From NCBI RefSeq assembly GCF_026965555.1, contig NZ_CP114040.1:3162001-3226000 (forward strand): a stretch of 64,000 nt of DNA. The letters are read 5' to 3'. The DNA comes from Nannocystis punicea (lineage in GTDB: Bacteria; Myxococcota_A; Polyangia; Nannocystales; Nannocystaceae). The notes under the pieces are model-generated. The model did no database searches, was not told the origin of the DNA, and saw only the letters and a list, made by a program, of their open reading frames with translations. Below are positions 1-7,269 of this stretch, one piece after another. Both the position numbers and the translations under genes were made by a program. The number at the start of each line of letters is the position of its first letter. Within the stretch, counting starts at the first letter, position 1.

Positions 1-761
1 AGCAGCAGCGCGCGCAGCGGTCGGCGCAGCTCGACGTCGGGGCCGTCGGCGAGCAGGTCGAGCAGGGCGCCCTCGAGCCAGGGATCGTCGGCTGTCCTCG
101 GGGACAGGCGGCGTACGTGCACCGCGGCGCCGCGGATCGTCAGCGGCGGGTCGGCGCGGCGCAGGCTCCAGCCGCTGGTGTCGACGCGGGTGAGGGCGAT
201 CCGCCCGCGCGCGGCCAGGCCCGCGAGGGCGGCGGCGACGAGCAGCTGCGGGTCGCCGGTGGTCCGCGCGGATGTCTCCGAGGACATGTCGGGAGAGTCA
301 TGCGCGGGCACGGGCGAGCGGACGGTGCGGACGAGGCCGCCGCGCACGGGGGCGCGGACGCGGACGAACACGTGGCCCTCGACGCGGTCGTCGTCGCTGC
401 CGGCCGCGTCGCGGAGGTGCCAGCAGCGGCCGCGGTAGTGCTCGGGGATGGCGAGGATGACGCCGATGCCGAACAACCAGCAGGGGACGGTGACGAGGCC
501 GATGCAGAGCGCGCCGGCGATGTCGAGGGGGGACTCCGGCGGCCAGCGGGGGTACAGCCACCACAGCAGCGGGCCGATGCCCAGGAGCACCGCGGCGACC
601 AGCAGCGTGACGAGGGCCATGAGCAGGAGGTCGCCGAGGTTGTCCCACCACGGCGGGCGCAGCCACGCGAGGCGAGGATCGCGGGGGTGACCGCAGCGGG
701 CGACGCCGCCCGGCGACCAGGTGCCGCAGGTGGTGCACAGCGAGAGCTCGCGCCGGGCCAT
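1..761 (-). CDS. Partial membrane protein with N-terminal Cys motif
   Basis: The gene runs off the left edge, so its C-terminus is missing; about 253 codons are visible from ATG 761. Residues 9-25 carry a C-x2-C then C-G-H pattern, like half of a zinc ribbon. Two long hydrophobic segments follow (about residues 43-70 and 80-107), then a soluble part of at least 130 residues. That suggests an inner-membrane protein with a cytoplasmic or periplasmic tail. A copy of the dispersed palindromic repeat (272-290) lies in frame and encodes the linker PDMSSETS; a second copy (92-107) encodes LSPRTA. No family was recognised, so no function is proposed. The start is chosen because an upstream ATG ten bases away is in another frame and this frame keeps high GC at third positions. 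Confidence 0.6.
   Translation of the reverse strand, partial: MARRELSLCTTCGTWSPGGVARCGHPRDPRLAWLRPPWWDNLGDLLLMALVTLLVAAVLLGIGPLLWWLYPRWPPESPLDIAGALCIGLVTVPCWLFGIGVILAIPEHYRGRCWHLRDAAGSDDDRVEGHVFVRVRAPVRGGLVRTVRSPVPAHDSPDMSSETSARTTGDPQLLVAAALAGLAARGRIALTRVDTSGWSLRRADPPLTIRGAAVHVRRLSPRTADDPWLEGALLDLLADGPDVELRRPLRALL
92..107. repeat. Dispersed palindromic repeat, copy in coding sequence
   Basis: Perfect hairpin CTGTCC-TCGG-GGACAG inside the leftward membrane-protein gene. It is one of the cleanest examples of the TGTCC-N4-GGACA unit that recurs across the window. Confidence 0.6.
272..290. repeat. Dispersed palindromic repeat, in-frame copy
   Basis: ATGTC-tccga-GGACATGTC. It is read in frame in the leftward gene as PDMSSETS, between the second membrane segment region and the soluble tail. 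Confidence 0.6.
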
Positions 762-847
762 CGCCGGGCATGGTAGCGCACGCGGGCTCGCGCGCGAGCA
801 CTCCGGCCTTGAGTCGCGGGGCGGCCGGGCCTACTGTCCTTCGGGTC

Positions 848-1711
848 ATGCCGCCGCCGCTCTATTGCGTCACCGACGCGACCGTGCCGGCGACGACGAC
901 GGAGCTGCTGGCGGCGGCCTGCGCGGCGCGAGGGGTGACCTACGTGCCGGTCGACGCCGGGCGCTTCGATCCGTGCGAGGAGGTCGAGCTGCAGCCGGGA
1001 GACCTGCTGTTCCGGCCGGCGGTGTCGTACGCGGCGGTGCGGGTCGAGCAGCAGCTGTTCGCCGAGTCGGTGGCGACGTTCTACGCCGGCGGCGACGCGC
1101 TGTTCTTCGACGGGGCTGCGGCGCCGCTGCTGTTCGCGCGCGGCGGCCTGCCGATCCCGCGGACGATCACGCTGCTGCGCAACGACCGGACGCTGCAGCG
1201 GCGGGCGGTCGAGCTCCTCGGCGGGCTGCCGCTGGTGGTGAAGGTGCCGGGCGGCGAGGCCGGGGTGGGGGTGATGCTGCTCGAGAGCTGGGCGTCGCTG
1301 GTGTCGGTGCTCGACCACCTGTTCGCGGCCGGGAGCACGCCGCAGCTGATGACCTACGTGCCCGACGCGCTGCACTGGCGGGTGGTGGTGGTCGGCGCGC
1401 GGGCGGTGGCGGCGTATCGCAACTATCCGTACCCGGACGACTTCCGCAGCGGGCCGTCGAGCGATCCGGCCGACTACGTGGTGCCGACGCCGTCGCCGCT
1501 GACGGAGCTGGCAGTGGCGGCGACGCGGGTGATCCGCCGCGAGTTCGCGGGGGTCGACATCCTCGCCCACGCGAGCGGCCGCCTGTACCTGCTCGAGGCG
1601 AACTTTCCCTGCTACTTCCCCCAGGCGCAGGTGGTCGGCGGGATCGACGTGTCGGGGGCGATGCTCGAGCATTTATTGGCGAAGTCGGAGCGGCTCGGCA
1701 GGGCGAGGTGA
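848..1711 (+). CDS. RimK-like ATP-grasp family protein
   Basis: About 287 residues from ATG 848; the open frame extends upstream to 770 but the earlier codons look non-coding. The fold is suggested by the ATP-grasp core: LPLVVKVPGG followed by a Gly-rich GVGV loop (nucleotide-binding strand-loop), the segment LHWRVVVVGARAVAAYRN typical of the central beta strands, and a C-terminal LLEANFPCYF block that sits where ATP-grasp enzymes carry their metal-binding Glu-x-Asn. Family members ligate an amino group to a carboxylate using ATP (as RimK or glutathione synthetase do); the substrate here cannot be told. It is a lone rightward gene divergent from the membrane protein to its left and is followed by a cluster of palindromic repeats that may act as its terminator. 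The final HLLAKSERLGRAR tail is basic. Confidence 0.65.
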   Translation: MPPPLYCVTDATVPATTTELLAAACAARGVTYVPVDAGRFDPCEEVELQPGDLLFRPAVSYAAVRVEQQLFAESVATFYAGGDALFFDGAAAPLLFARGGLPIPRTITLLRNDRTLQRRAVELLGGLPLVVKVPGGEAGVGVMLLESWASLVSVLDHLFAAGSTPQLMTYVPDALHWRVVVVGARAVAAYRNYPYPDDFRSGPSSDPADYVVPTPSPLTELAVAATRVIRREFAGVDILAHASGRLYLLEANFPCYFPQAQVVGGIDVSGAMLEHLLAKSERLGRAR

Positions 1712-1716
1712 TTGAA

Positions 1717-1772
1717 AGGGCATGCGCGAGAGGGCATGTTTGAAAGGGCATGCTCTTATGGGCATGTTCTTC
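1717..1772. repeat. Tandem palindromic repeat cluster (GGGCATG type)
   Basis: Four successive AGGGCATGY half-sites separated by short spacers follow the ATP-grasp stop codon. The pitch is about 14 to 19 bases. This is the GGGCATG variant of the dispersed family and could form alternative hairpins at the transcript end. Confidence 0.6.
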
Positions 1773-1917
1773 GGGGTAGGTGGTCGGTCACGCCCGGCTC
1801 GGCGGGGCGACCGGGAGTGCTCGCCGGCTCGGCGCCGGACGCGAGCGGGGGGCAAGCGCGTCGGGACGGGCTGAAGGGGCCGCGGCGGAGCGCAGCGCGA
1901 TTGGTGGGCGAGCTCGT

Positions 1918-1956
1918 GGGCATGCTCGTGAGGACATGTGCATCGGGACATGTCCA
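1918..1956. repeat. Palindromic repeat cluster, intergenic
   Basis: GGGCATG, then AGGACATGTG, then GGGACATGTCC in series, just downstream of the PqqD-like gene that ends at 1995. The two clusters at 1717 and 1918 bracket the gap between two convergent genes. Confidence 0.6.
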
Positions 1957-1994
1957 ACGGCGGGTGGGCGACCCGCGTCGGCCGGAACTCGGCG

Positions 1995-3239
1995 TCAGAG
2001 CGGGTCGGGGCCCGACTTGGCGGCGTGCTCGCAGGCTCGCAGCTCGACGCGGACGAGGTCTTTCTTGATGGTCTGCTCGACCTGACGCGCCTTGAAGTCC
2101 TGCTCGGCGGCGTGGCTGGTGCGCGCCTGGGCGGGTTGTCGCTCGCGCTCCCGCGCGAGCGCGAGCTGACGCTGGCGGAACTCGGCGAGCCGCTCGGCGC
2201 GGTGCTGTTGGCGGCGGGCCTCGGCTCGCTCGAAGGCCCCGGAGTTCGTGGGCTCCGATTCGGCGCGGGTGACCGCCTTGTCGTCTTGCTCGGCGGCGCG
2301 GCCCTCGGCGATGTCGGCCTGCCAGCGGGCGATCCGCGTCCATTCGAGCCGCTTGTCGCGCTGCTCGCCGGGCACCCGGCGGCGCTCGTCCTGGGCGACG
2401 AGGAGGGCCTTGTGGGCCTTCTCGTGGGTGGGGCCGAACTCGCCGGTCAGCTTGAGTCTCTGTTCGTACGCCGCGCGCTCGGCGGCTACGCCGGTGAGCT
2501 GGCGGGTGTAGCGGTCGCGCTCGCGCCTGGCCGCCTGCTCCTCGGCGACCAGCGGCGCGACGGCCCGCTTGCGCTCGGCCTCGCCGGTCTGCGCGAGCTC
2601 GGGTGGGAACTCGAGGCGCTGCTTCTCGGCCGCCTCGGCCGGTGAATCGGCGCGCTTGGCCGTCGACTCGTGAGCGGCGAGCAGGTCGGCCTCGGCCTTG
2701 TTGCGGGCCTCGGCCCTGGCGATGGAGGTCGAGGGTTGATCCCACGGAATGAAGAGCCTGGAGTACTGCTCGATCTTGGCGAAGCTCTCCTTGGCGAGGT
2801 GCTCGTGCGGCGGGGTGGTGACGAGCGATGGATCGTCGAGCTCGAGCGCGGAGGCGACGGCGGGGGCCTCGACGTGCGCCTCGCGCGGAGCTGCGGAGGG
2901 CGGTGCGGCGGCGGTCGAAGTGGTGACGCCGGCCGCGGCGACGCCGACGAGGGCGCCGAGGACCTCGCGGCGGGTCGGGCGACGCACGGCTGCAGGCGGG
3001 CTGACGCGGGCGCGCAGCAGGCCGTGATCGGCGAGCTCGTCGAGGGCGCAGAAGATGTCCTCGGGGACAGCTTCGAGCAGGCGCGCCAGCTCGGCCGGGC
3101 CGCGCCGGCCGTCGAGGAGGTCGAACAAGCGGGCGGCGAGGCCGAGCAGGATGACCTGGCCGCGCTCGCGGTGGGTCAGGACGATCGCCCCGGCCTCTCG
3201 CGTGGACTCCCAGCCGTCGCGGGCGAGCTCGGGGCTCAT
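1995..3239 (-). CDS. PqqD-like domain protein with internal Tat-like segment and coiled coil
   Basis: 414 residues from ATG 3239 (MSPELARDGW); the frame stays open for 34 more codons upstream, but that part has no family look. Residues 1-80 resemble a PqqD/RiPP-recognition winged helix: HRERGQVILLGLAARLFDLL, then a DG turn, a helix and a closing ALDELADHGLL helix. A twin-arginine-like stretch follows (RRPTRREVLGALVGVAAAG, about residues 85-105) with an Ala-rich tail such as signal sequences have. The remainder (about residues 150-414) is a highly charged Glu/Arg/Ala helix, probably a long coiled coil. PqqD-like domains bind leader peptides for radical-SAM or other RiPP enzymes. Here the domain stands before, not after, the Tat-like segment, which would leave it in the cytoplasm. 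No precursor peptide or modifying enzyme is adjacent; the nearest radical-SAM gene is about 11 kb away. Confidence 0.55.
   Translation of the reverse strand: MSPELARDGWESTREAGAIVLTHRERGQVILLGLAARLFDLLDGRRGPAELARLLEAVPEDIFCALDELADHGLLRARVSPPAAVRRPTRREVLGALVGVAAAGVTTSTAAAPPSAAPREAHVEAPAVASALELDDPSLVTTPPHEHLAKESFAKIEQYSRLFIPWDQPSTSIARAEARNKAEADLLAAHESTAKRADSPAEAAEKQRLEFPPELAQTGEAERKRAVAPLVAEEQAARRERDRYTRQLTGVAAERAAYEQRLKLTGEFGPTHEKAHKALLVAQDERRRVPGEQRDKRLEWTRIARWQADIAEGRAAEQDDKAVTRAESEPTNSGAFERAEARRQQHRAERLAEFRQRQLALARERERQPAQARTSHAAEQDFKARQVEQTIKKDLVRVELRACEHAAKSGPDPL
3055..3070. repeat. Palindromic repeat in PqqD-like domain coding sequence
   Basis: ATGTCC-TCGG-GGACAG, lying within the codons for VPEDIF of the PqqD-like domain. 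Here the motif fits the expected protein sequence, so it may be chance rather than an inserted copy. Confidence 0.35.
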
Positions 3240-3347
3240 GGTGCGGACGAGGGTATCGCGTGGGGCGGTGCCGGAGCAACGCGCGGAGAGGAGTCTGCGG
3301 CCGGGGAGAGATGCGATGACCCGTCCGACCAAGCTCGGCAATGGCCC

Positions 3348-3394
3348 AAGGCCAGCTCTCCGCCGCTCTGTCGATGCGGTGGAGAGCTGGCCTT
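3348..3394. terminator. Strong inverted repeat, probable terminator, in a 334-base gap
   Basis: The 3240-3573 gap holds no convincing gene. It contains a 17-bp stem: AAGGCCAGCTCTCCGCC at 3348-3364 pairs with 3378-3394 (one G-T pair), with a 13-base loop, followed on the + strand by TT and TGAG. It lies downstream of the M48 protease gene (reading left) and upstream of the PqqD-like gene, so it could end the esterase-protease transcript. Confidence 0.5.
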
Positions 3395-3573
3395 TTGAGT
3401 CAACTGTCGGGGCGCGGTGAGCTGCCCTTTGAGGCAGATTCCGTCGCGGAGCCTGGCTTCATGACTGCGGCGATTCGACGTTCGCCGCCGGGCCGGCTGT
3501 GTCGCGCGTCGGCGGGACGCGCATGCTCCTCGCGCCCCGCCGAGACGGCAGTCGCCATTTTCGCGAGCGGGGG

Positions 3574-4446
3574 CTAATCGGCGGCGGTGCGGGCCAGCTT
3601 GTCGTAGTCGCCGCTGGTGATCCACTCGTCGAGGTGCTTGGCGCGGAGGATCGGGAACGGGTGGGTGCGCATGGCGGTGATGAGGAACTTGTAGACCTTG
3701 TTGAGGGTCGACTCGTCGGCCTCCTCGTAGGCGCGGATCTGGCGGAGGAACTCCTCCTGATCCATCTCTGCGTAGAGCTTCTGCGCGCCGCCGGCGAGCT
3801 TCATGAAAGTGCGGAGGCCGACCTCCTTGTCCTGCACGCACATCAGCGCGGCGCGGTCGGCCGACAGCTCGCTCTTGCGCATCCAGTCATAGAGCGGCAG
3901 CTCGATGCCCTTGCCCAGCAGCGAGCCGAGGCCGAGCGTGGCCTGGCTGAAGATCTCGATCACTGCGGCGATGTTGCGGGCGACCGTGGTGTAGAGCGAG
4001 TGCTCGCACTTGACGTGGCCGACCTCGTGCGCCACCGCGAAGAACTGCTCCTGCTCGCCGAGGACGTCGATGAGGCCGGAGGTGAGGACGATGAAGGGCC
4101 GCGTGTGGCCGTAGGTGTAGGCGTTGGGCACCGGATCGAGGCTGACGTACATCTCGGGCTCTTCGACCCCGAGGATCGCGCAGCTCCACTTGAGGTAGCG
4201 GTACAGCCGCGGGAACATCTTCTCGGTCACGCGCACGTTGTCGGCGATGTTCTCGAGGTAGAGGATCCGCTCGAGCCCGTACTCCATGACCTTGGCGATC
4301 AGGCGGTCGAAGCCGGGCACGCGGTGGAGCGCGGCGGTGGCCTTGACGTCCCACGGGTGCATGAAGTCGGGGGCGGCGAGGCCAGGGTAGGTCCGCAGCT
4401 TGCGCTGCTTCCTGGCCGAGCCGTTGGGGATGTTGGGGTCGTTCAT
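3574..4446 (-). CDS. M48 family zinc metalloprotease
   Basis: 290 residues from ATG 4446. The metal site is AVAHEVGHVKCEHS (HExxH), followed by a downstream KSELSADRAALMC block that supplies the third ligand Glu and matches the M48 ExxxD motif. A hydrophobic stretch with IAAVIEIFSQATLGLGSLLG sits between them, as in HtpX/Oma1-like enzymes, but there is no clear N-terminal signal or pair of flanking membrane helices, so cytoplasmic or peripheral location is likely. The family cleaves damaged or misfolded proteins. The start overlaps the stop of the upstream esterase gene (ATGA at 4443-4446), so the two are probably translated together. A hairpin 180 bases downstream may terminate the message. 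Confidence 0.85.
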   Translation of the reverse strand: MNDPNIPNGSARKQRKLRTYPGLAAPDFMHPWDVKATAALHRVPGFDRLIAKVMEYGLERILYLENIADNVRVTEKMFPRLYRYLKWSCAILGVEEPEMYVSLDPVPNAYTYGHTRPFIVLTSGLIDVLGEQEQFFAVAHEVGHVKCEHSLYTTVARNIAAVIEIFSQATLGLGSLLGKGIELPLYDWMRKSELSADRAALMCVQDKEVGLRTFMKLAGGAQKLYAEMDQEEFLRQIRAYEEADESTLNKVYKFLITAMRTHPFPILRAKHLDEWITSGDYDKLARTAAD

Positions 4447-5282
4447 GGCGATCGCAGGGTGGCCTCGATGCGCTGGTGCAGCTCGCGGCGCATGGCGGGG
4501 GGAATGGCGTGGCCGACGTCGGGCCACACCTTGAGCCTGGCCGACCAGCCGAGATCTTGCAGATGATCGACGGCCAGTTCGGTGGGAGCGAGCTTGACGG
4601 CCTGATCGACCGCGCCGTGAAACGCGACGATCGGCGGGGCGCCGGCCGGCTTCGCGCGCGGCCACAGCGGCGGCGGGAGCCAGCCGCCGAGCGGGAAGGC
4701 GGCCGCGAACAGGTCGGGCGCGCGGACGGCCAGGTAGAACGAGAGCATGCCGCCCTGCGAGAAGCCGGTGACGATCGGCTTGCCGGCGGTCGGCCGCGTG
4801 GCCACGAGCTCGCGCACGAACGGCACGAGGGCGTCGCCGGCGCGGGCGATGCCGCCGGACAGGCCGCTGACGTCGGGGCTGCGGGCGCGGATCGGGAACC
4901 ACGAATAGCCGCCCTCGGCGAGCGGATCGAGGCCGCGCGGGAGGATGACGCGGGCCGGCATCGGGAGGTCGTCGACCAGGACCGAGAAGCGCTCGGGCCG
5001 ATCGCCGAGGCCGTGGATGACGACGAGCAGCGGTAACCTGGCCTCGGGGTCAGCCTTGCCGGTGACGAGCTCGACGTACTCGATGCCGGCGAGCTCGCGG
5101 TAGGCGGTCGCGGGCGGAGCAGGAGCGGGAGCCGGGGCAGGTGCCGGGGCCGGGGCCGGGGTTGGGGCCGGAGCGGGGGCGGGGGCCGGGGGCGGGGCGC
5201 TGGCGGCCGCGGGCGCGACCGGCGGCTCGCAGGCGGCCAGCGCGGCGAGGAGGAGGTGACGGACGCGCAGGCGCAGAGACAT
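4443..5282 (-). CDS. Lipoprotein carboxylesterase/phospholipase-like alpha/beta hydrolase
   Basis: 279 residues from ATG 5282 (MSLRLRVRH); longer upstream reading is possible but begins in a repeat-filled intergenic region. A lipoprotein signal ends at LAALAAC (Cys about residue 18). A low-complexity Pro-Ala linker follows (about residues 28-57), encoded by GC-rich repeats near 5115-5205. The catalytic domain is of the carboxylesterase/phospholipase PF02230 type: VVIHGLGDRPERF (oxyanion strand), GFSQGGMLS (nucleophile elbow Ser), AFHGAVDQAV (acid Asp) and VGHAIPP (His). It should therefore hydrolyse esters or lysophospholipids from the outer membrane or periplasmic face. It is coupled to the M48 protease gene by a 4-base overlap. 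Confidence 0.8.
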   Translation of the reverse strand: MSLRLRVRHLLLAALAACEPPVAPAAASAPPPAPAPAPAPTPAPAPAPAPAPAPAPPATAYRELAGIEYVELVTGKADPEARLPLLVVIHGLGDRPERFSVLVDDLPMPARVILPRGLDPLAEGGYSWFPIRARSPDVSGLSGGIARAGDALVPFVRELVATRPTAGKPIVTGFSQGGMLSFYLAVRAPDLFAAAFPLGGWLPPPLWPRAKPAGAPPIVAFHGAVDQAVKLAPTELAVDHLQDLGWSARLKVWPDVGHAIPPAMRRELHQRIEATLRSP

Positions 5283-5417
5283 CGGCGCGCGTAGCGTGGC
5301 ACACCGCGAGGGCCCGGTCCAGGGGCGCGCGGCCGGCGGGCCGGAGACTGTCCGAAGGGGCAGGTGAGGAAGGCGCCGAGTAGAAGGGGCGCGGCGGAGC
5401 GGTCGCGTGCGATGCGG

Positions 5418-5512
5418 TATGTCGTGGAGATGATCGATCGGACATGATTCGAGGGACATGTTTCGCCGGAGCGCCGGTCTTTACAGAGATGTCCTTACGG
5501 TCATGTGTGGAC
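5418..5512. repeat. Palindromic repeat cluster, intergenic
   Basis: Between the esterase start and the 3' end of the next leftward gene. The half-sites are TATGTCG, GGACATGA, GGGACATGTTTC and ATGTCC-TTAC-GGTCATGT. The remainder of 5283-5500 shows no gene. Confidence 0.55.
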
Positions 5513-6202
5513 GAGGAAGTCGATCGTGCCGGTGGCGGCGAACTCGGGGGCCTCGATCTCGACCCTGCCGCTGCCGCCGGCGAGGACCAGGATCGCCTCG
5601 ATCACGGCGATCTGGCCGACCTGCCACACGCGGCGGCGCAGCGCCTCGGGGACGTGCTGGAAGCGGACGGTGGTCGGGCGGCAGAACAGGATCTCGCAGG
5701 TGCCGCAGTTGCGGGCGCTGAACTTCTGCGCGTGGGGGTAGGCGCGCAGCAGCTCGACGGGCTCGCGGCCGAAGATGTGGATCACGCCGCGCAGGAGCGG
5801 CTGGAACATCGGCATGGCCGGCGCCGCGGTGACCATCTCGGCGGCGAGCTCGTAGACGCCGGTCTCGCCGAGGACCGCGGCGAGGGCCTCGTAGATGGCG
5901 GGCCCCCACGCGCCCGGCAGCCACTGCGTGCGCGAGGCCTCGGCGACCTCGCGCTGGACGTCCGGCGACAGATGGCGCCGCACCTCGGCGGCCTCGGGCA
6001 GCTCGTCGACGTGCTCGAGCATCATCTTGAGCACGCTGGCCTTGAAGGCCGGCTCCGTCTCGAGCAGCGGGCGCAAAGCTCGAGGAAAAATATCCGCGCG
6101 CAGCTCCCAGGTCGAGGCCTCGTGCGGGCGCGGCGGTCGCTGCGCCGCCTGTTCGTCGCTCCGGCGATGCGGACGGCTGCTGTCTGAAGGGACATGTCCC
6201 AT
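5501..6202 (-). CDS. Conserved-type hypothetical protein, alpha-helical, Cys motif
   Basis: 233 residues if started at ATG 6202. The protein is helical and ordered from about residue 35 on. Recognisable blocks are WLPGAWGPAIYEALAAVLGE, a Phe-Gln-Pro-Leu-Leu-Arg-Gly-Val segment, and a NCGTCEILFC cysteine cluster near residue 175. The overall pattern distantly recalls the myxobacterial DUF2378 (TIGR02265) group, but I am not sure. The first codons (ATG-GGA-CAT-GTC-CCT) are themselves a palindromic repeat copy and the next 25 residues are low complexity, so either the true start is internal without a good ATG or the repeat supplied a new start. It lies 107 bases after the HTTM gene and may belong to that operon. 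Confidence 0.6.
   Translation of the reverse strand: MGHVPSDSSRPHRRSDEQAAQRPPRPHEASTWELRADIFPRALRPLLETEPAFKASVLKMMLEHVDELPEAAEVRRHLSPDVQREVAEASRTQWLPGAWGPAIYEALAAVLGETGVYELAAEMVTAAPAMPMFQPLLRGVIHIFGREPVELLRAYPHAQKFSARNCGTCEILFCRPTTVRFQHVPEALRRRVWQVGQIAVIEAILVLAGGSGRVEIEAPEFAATGTIDFLVHT
6180..6200. repeat. Palindromic repeat at a start codon
   Basis: CTGTC-TGAA-GGGACATGTCCC overlaps the first codons of the leftward gene starting at 6202, so the apparent N-terminus MGHVPSDS comes from repeat sequence. Confidence 0.6.
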
Positions 6203-6309
6203 CGGCGCAGCAGGCCCTGTCGGAGCGCGTGCGCACGGTCGAGGGCCGGGTGGCCGCGCCGGTCCTGCGCGTCGAGCTGCGCGAGGGCGCGGACTGGCCC
6301 GGTCGCGGG

Positions 6310-7269
6310 CTACGCGGGGGCGCGGGCGAGGCGGCGGAGCAGCGGCAGGCGCTCGACGGCGAACAGCGGGGCGAAGGCGAGGCCGAGCAGCGGGTAGGGG
6401 AAGAAGATCGCCATGATCGCCCACACGCCGAAGTGGAAGGCCCAGGCGAGCAGCGACCAGACGCGGGCGAACTTGCGGCCGAGCAGGGCGATCGGGGCCA
6501 GCAGCTCCAGCAGCAGGCTGGCGGTGGCCAGCGGCGGGAACAGCCAGGCGTAGCCCACCAGCCAGCCGCCGAGCGGCGAGTACCAGTCGCCGAGCAGGTG
6601 CTTGCGCAGGTTGTCGTAGGCGATGTAGTTGCGCAGCAGGTCGGAGGTGGCCCAGCCGAAGCCGGACAGGCGCAGCTTGGCGACGCCGGCGACGAAGTAG
6701 GTGCCGACGGTGAGCAGCGCGAGCAGGCGCACCGGCCAGCCGTACATGGCCGAAGGGACAGGCGATGGGGCGCCGCGGCGGCGGGCCCGGCGGGCGTCGA
6801 GCGACCAGACGTCGGCGGCGCGCGAGCAGCCGAGCGCGAGCACGTGCAGGACCAGCAGGTTCTCGGTGTGGAAGATCATGCCCCACGCGTTGCGGTAGGT
6901 GAGGACCCACAGCAGGGCGAGGGCGAACGCAGGGCCCGTGACGCGGAAGGCGAGGCCGAGGGCGAAGGCGAGGCCGAGGCCGAGGGCGAGCAGCGCCTGG
7001 ACGATCACCGCGGCCGGCGGGAGCGGGGCGGCGAGGACGGAGGCGACGCCGACCGGGCGGAAGCCGCCGAGGCCGTGCAGGCCGAGCAAGTTGGGCAGGC
7101 GCAGCGCGAGGTAGGCGACGGCGAACCCGCCGACGAGGAGCCGCAGGGCCGCCAGGCGCTCGGGCGGGGCGACCGGGCGGTACCAGCGGTCGGCGGCGCG
7201 GGCTGCCCGAGAGAGCATGTCGGAAAGACCCTGTCGATTCGGACCGGTCGTCTGGGACATGTCCTTCAT
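6310..7269 (-). CDS. HTTM domain membrane protein
   Basis: 319 residues from ATG 7269. It has about six to eight hydrophobic helices and the HTTM (vitamin K-dependent gamma-carboxylase-like membrane) signature. The opening RAADRWYRPVAPPERLAALR leads into the first helix. TYRNAWGMIFHTENLLVLH follows after helix 3 or 4, then the Gly-Val-Ala-Lys-Leu block (VAGVAKL) and GDWYSPLGGW. Bacterial HTTM proteins mostly lack a known substrate; some act in redox or quinone chemistry or in protein modification. The start overlaps the stop of the upstream gene (ATGA at 7266-7269), which fixes it even though codons 2-5 are a repeat copy (GGGACATGTCC). It is part of a three-gene leftward operon with the two genes to its right. 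Confidence 0.75.
   Translation of the reverse strand: MKDMSQTTGPNRQGLSDMLSRAARAADRWYRPVAPPERLAALRLLVGGFAVAYLALRLPNLLGLHGLGGFRPVGVASVLAAPLPPAAVIVQALLALGLGLAFALGLAFRVTGPAFALALLWVLTYRNAWGMIFHTENLLVLHVLALGCSRAADVWSLDARRARRRGAPSPVPSAMYGWPVRLLALLTVGTYFVAGVAKLRLSGFGWATSDLLRNYIAYDNLRKHLLGDWYSPLGGWLVGYAWLFPPLATASLLLELLAPIALLGRKFARVWSLLAWAFHFGVWAIMAIFFPYPLLGLAFAPLFAVERLPLLRRLARAPA
7215..7264. repeat. Palindromic repeat pair at the HTTM gene start
   Basis: GCATGTCGG-AAAG-ACCCTGTCG at 7215-7233 and GGGACATGTCC at 7254-7264. Both are in the first 20 codons of the HTTM gene and are translated as KDMSQTT and LSDMLSR. Confidence 0.55.

Noticed and set aside
140..1672. Long antisense reading frame of 510 codons over the ATP-grasp gene.
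   Set aside because: Shadow frame of high-GC coding DNA: Arg/Pro/Ala-rich, low complexity, no motifs. The same applies to many long frames such as 1756-3279, 10470-12410, 13199-15358, 25597-28146 and 46160-48106.
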